Source: Bryobacteraceae bacterium
GTDB lineage: Bacteria > Acidobacteriota > Terriglobia > Bryobacterales > Bryobacteraceae
DNA: 17,496 bases
Assembly: GCA_030039005.1 (NCBI GenBank)
Contig: JASHQT010000618.1
Coordinates: forward strand, 1-17,496
Reading direction: 5' to 3'
Part shown: one piece after another, positions 15,531 to 17,496 of the stretch
How positions within the stretch are numbered: position 1 is the stretch's first letter
Layout: each line of letters opens with the position of its first letter
Notes under the pieces: generated by a model
What the model was told of the DNA's origin: nothing
Seen by the model: the letters and a program-made list of their open reading frames with translations, nothing else
Databases searched by the model: none
Made by a program: the position numbers and the translations under genes

Positions 15531-15604
15531 AGTTAAGGACGCGGGAAGCGTTGTGACGCGACGATCCCACGCGCGGTTACGCGTTCCTTTTGGTAGCCCT
15601 TTGA

Positions 15605-16603
15605 ATGACTAGCGCTCCTCTCATCGATACCCACGGCCGGACTCATGATAGTCTGCGGATCAGCGTCACTGACCGGTGCAACGTACGCTGCTTTTATTGC
15701 ATGCCCGAAGAAGGCGTGAAGTATGCACCGCGCCAGGAGATTCTTTCCTTCGAGGAAATCGAACGCTTCGTACATATCGCGGTTTCCCTCGGCGTCAACA
15801 AACTCCGCATCACCGGCGGCGAGCCACTGGTGCGCAAGGACCTTCCGGTCCTGGTATCGAAGCTGTGCTCGATTCCCGGCGTGCGCGACCTGGCCCTCAC
15901 CACCAATGGCGTGCTGCTGGCCCGCGACGCGCAGGCGCTCTATGACGCCGGCTTGCGGCGATTGAATGTCCATTTGGACACACTTGACCGCGACCGCTTC
16001 CTCAAGATCACCCGGCGCGACGACCTAGCGCGGGTGCTGGAAGGCATCGAGACCGCGCAACGCGTGGGATTCGGTCCCATCAAAATCAATGCCGTCGCCA
16101 TAAAGAACCTGGTGGAACCCGACATCGTCCCGCTCGCCCGCTACGGGCGCGAGCGCGGGATTGAGATCCGCTATATCGAATTCATGCCTCTGGATGCGCA
16201 AGGGCTGTGGGCTCGCGAGAACGTGCTGTCGGCGGATGAGATTGTCGAAAGCCTGTCGCGCGAGATTTCGCCCCTGATCGAGATTCCGGATCGCGATCCG
16301 CGCGCACCCGCCACCGAGTATGCTTACGCCGATGGCGGCGGCAAGGTGGGCTTCATCGCTTCAGTCACGCGGCCGTTCTGCCTGAACTGCAATCGCATTC
16401 GCCTCACCAGCGACGGCAAGCTGCGCTATTGCCTGTTCGCGATCGAGGAGACCGACCTCCGCGATCTGTTGCGCGGTGGCGCATCCGACGAAGAGATCGC
16501 AGCCACGGTTCGCGAAACCGTGCGGCAGAAATGGATCGGGCACGAAATCAACAGCGCGAAATTTGTCGCACCGCCGCGGCCCATGTATGCGATCGGCGGC
16601 TAG
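15605..16603 (+). CDS. moaA: GTP 3',8-cyclase MoaA, molybdenum cofactor biosynthesis
   Basis: The 332-residue product is a complete MoaA. The N-terminal radical SAM cluster motif is Cys25, Cys29 and Cys32 (CNVRCFYC). The SAM-binding TGGEPL follows at about residue 62. The second 4Fe-4S cluster, which binds GTP, is formed by Cys259, Cys262 and Cys276 (CLNC then 13 residues then C), a pattern that sets MoaA apart from other radical SAM enzymes. The C-terminus ends in the conserved GG tail that enters the active site. MoaA converts GTP to 3',8-cyclo-7,8-dihydro-GTP in the cytoplasm, the first step to molybdopterin. The length fits the family and the ATG at 15605 gives the usual short N-terminus; the Shine-Dalgarno site is weak. 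No moaC, moaE or moeA lies nearby in the window. A second radical SAM gene starts about 40 bases downstream on the same strand. Confidence 0.97.
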   Translation: MTSAPLIDTHGRTHDSLRISVTDRCNVRCFYCMPEEGVKYAPRQEILSFEEIERFVHIAVSLGVNKLRITGGEPLVRKDLPVLVSKLCSIPGVRDLALTTNGVLLARDAQALYDAGLRRLNVHLDTLDRDRFLKITRRDDLARVLEGIETAQRVGFGPIKINAVAIKNLVEPDIVPLARYGRERGIEIRYIEFMPLDAQGLWARENVLSADEIVESLSREISPLIEIPDRDPRAPATEYAYADGGGKVGFIASVTRPFCLNCNRIRLTSDGKLRYCLFAIEETDLRDLLRGGASDEEIAATVRETVRQKWIGHEINSAKFVAPPRPMYAIGG

Positions 16604-16619
16604 CGGGCGCCATTCGGCC

Positions 16620-16634
16620 TAACGGTTACCGTTA
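16620..16634. promoter_or_regulatory. Perfect 15-base palindrome between the two radical SAM genes
   Basis: TAACGGT (16620-16626) and ACCGTTA (16628-16634) are exact reverse complements around a single T. The element fills almost half of the 39-base gap between the moaA stop codon and the first candidate start of the next gene. With a one-base centre it would make a poor RNA hairpin, so a dimeric DNA-binding protein site is the likelier reading. The function is inferred. Confidence 0.45.
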
Positions 16635-16642
16635 ACCATTTT

Positions 16643-17496
16643 GTGATCTCAAGCGTCACTCGCTACATGCGTGGTGGAGATTTTGTTTCCGGATGGGGCA
16701 AGATACTGCGAGGCAAAACGCCTCTGCTTTCGATCGAAATCACCAGCGAGTGCCCGCTCCGCTGTCCCGGCTGTTATGCGTACGGCGATCGTCACCTGGG
16801 CGGTGAAGTAACGCTTACGCAATTGTCCGATTCGCGCGGCGACACGCTGGTCGAAGGAATCTTGCGCCTGGTGGACCGCCATGATCCCCTGCAACTGAGC
16901 CTGGTGGGCGGCGAGCCGTTGATGCGGCATCGTGAGCTGAGCCGATTGCTGCCGATTCTGAGTGCGCGCGGCATTTATACCATGGTGGTGTCAAGCGGAG
17001 TAATTCCCATCCCGGAGGACTGGACGTCGCTGCCGCGAGTTACCGTGGCGATTTCCGTAGATGGCTTACCCGAACACCATGACGAGCGGCGCAAGCCCGC
17101 GACGTACGAGCGCATCCTGCGAAACATCGCCGGACGCCGCGTGTACATCCATTGGACCGCGGTGCGCTCGCACGTGCAGGATCTCGATTATGCCGAGCGC
17201 TACCTGGAATTCTGGAGCGCGCGCGAAGAAGTGCAGCGCATTTGGATGAGCGTTTATACCCCGCAGCGTGGGGAGCGCAGCGCCGAACGCCTCAATCGCG
17301 AGGATCGCCTTCGTCTTGCCGAGGCCATCCCCGATCTGGCGCGCCGATTCCCGAAGTTCCTCATCAAACCCGGAATGGCGCGCGCGATCGTCAGTCCGCC
17401 GTCGAGCCCCAGCGATTGTGCGTTTGCTCGCGTATCGGCGAACTATACGGCGGATCTGTGCACACGCGTCACTCCCTGCGTCTTCGGCGGCGATCC
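16643..17496 (+). CDS. Radical SAM protein with additional C-terminal cysteines (partial, cut by right edge)
   Basis: About 284 residues are visible and the C-terminus is missing. The radical SAM motif CPLRCPGCYAY gives Cys37, Cys41 and Cys44, counted from the GTG at 16643. It is followed by LSLVGGEPLMRH (SAM binding) and VAISVDGLPEHHDERR, typical of this superfamily. Near the edge the sequence DCAFARV then ADLCTRVTPCVFGGD starts a cysteine-rich region, which may bind an auxiliary cluster as in SPASM-like or twitch domains. I cannot name the substrate. The start is uncertain: GTG at 16643 gives an N-terminus MISSVTRYMRGG-like, while ATG at 16667 is shorter by eight residues; neither has a Shine-Dalgarno site. 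It follows moaA at close range but is not a molybdenum cofactor enzyme I recognise, so the link may be positional only. Confidence 0.8.
   Translation, partial: MISSVTRYMRGGDFVSGWGKILRGKTPLLSIEITSECPLRCPGCYAYGDRHLGGEVTLTQLSDSRGDTLVEGILRLVDRHDPLQLSLVGGEPLMRHRELSRLLPILSARGIYTMVVSSGVIPIPEDWTSLPRVTVAISVDGLPEHHDERRKPATYERILRNIAGRRVYIHWTAVRSHVQDLDYAERYLEFWSAREEVQRIWMSVYTPQRGERSAERLNREDRLRLAEAIPDLARRFPKFLIKPGMARAIVSPPSSPSDCAFARVSANYTADLCTRVTPCVFGGD

Overview
The window most likely comes from an acidobacterium of the Bryobacterales/Solibacter group. The best marker is the 719-residue secreted protein at 13239-15398. It ends in what I recognise as the Solibacter-type C-terminal domain (TIGR03437-like), preceded by a BACON-like beta-sandwich. 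Other features agree with this: a DUF6677-like membrane protein, a futalosine-pathway menaquinone gene (mqnD), many Sec signal peptides, a lipoprotein with WxxGxW-type repeats, and high GC with long spurious antisense frames. No rRNA, tRNA, CRISPR array, insertion sequence or phage gene was seen.

Left part (1-5134). On the minus strand a secreted subtilisin-like (S8) protease with a tryptophan/glycine repeat tail is followed, with a stop codon overlapping the next ribosome binding site, by a membrane-anchored HD-GYP c-di-GMP phosphodiesterase cut by the left edge. Divergent from it on the plus strand are a DUF6677-like membrane protein and a 61-residue membrane protein. A secreted, beta-repeat protein of unknown function converges on this pair from the minus strand.

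Centre (5275-12762, all plus strand). A soluble hybrid histidine kinase (PAS-PAS-HisKA-HATPase-REC-Hpt) is followed by mqnD and then three exported proteins: a HEAT-repeat protein, an HtrA/DegP-like serine protease with two PDZ domains, and a protein made of five POTRA-like domains with no outer-membrane barrel. The last three read as a compact envelope cassette, perhaps for protein quality control or outer-membrane assembly. A possible weak terminator lies inside the cassette and another at its end.

Right part (12823-17496). Two minus-strand genes encode exported proteins: the small WxxGxW lipoprotein and the large Solibacter-type protein. Divergent from them are moaA (GTP 3',8-cyclase, molybdenum cofactor) and a second radical SAM enzyme cut by the right edge, separated by 39 bases that contain a perfect short palindrome.

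All intergenic stretches are shorter than 300 bases. The longest are 3362-3514, 5135-5274, 13123-13238 and 15399-15604; where they hold recognisable structure it is listed.
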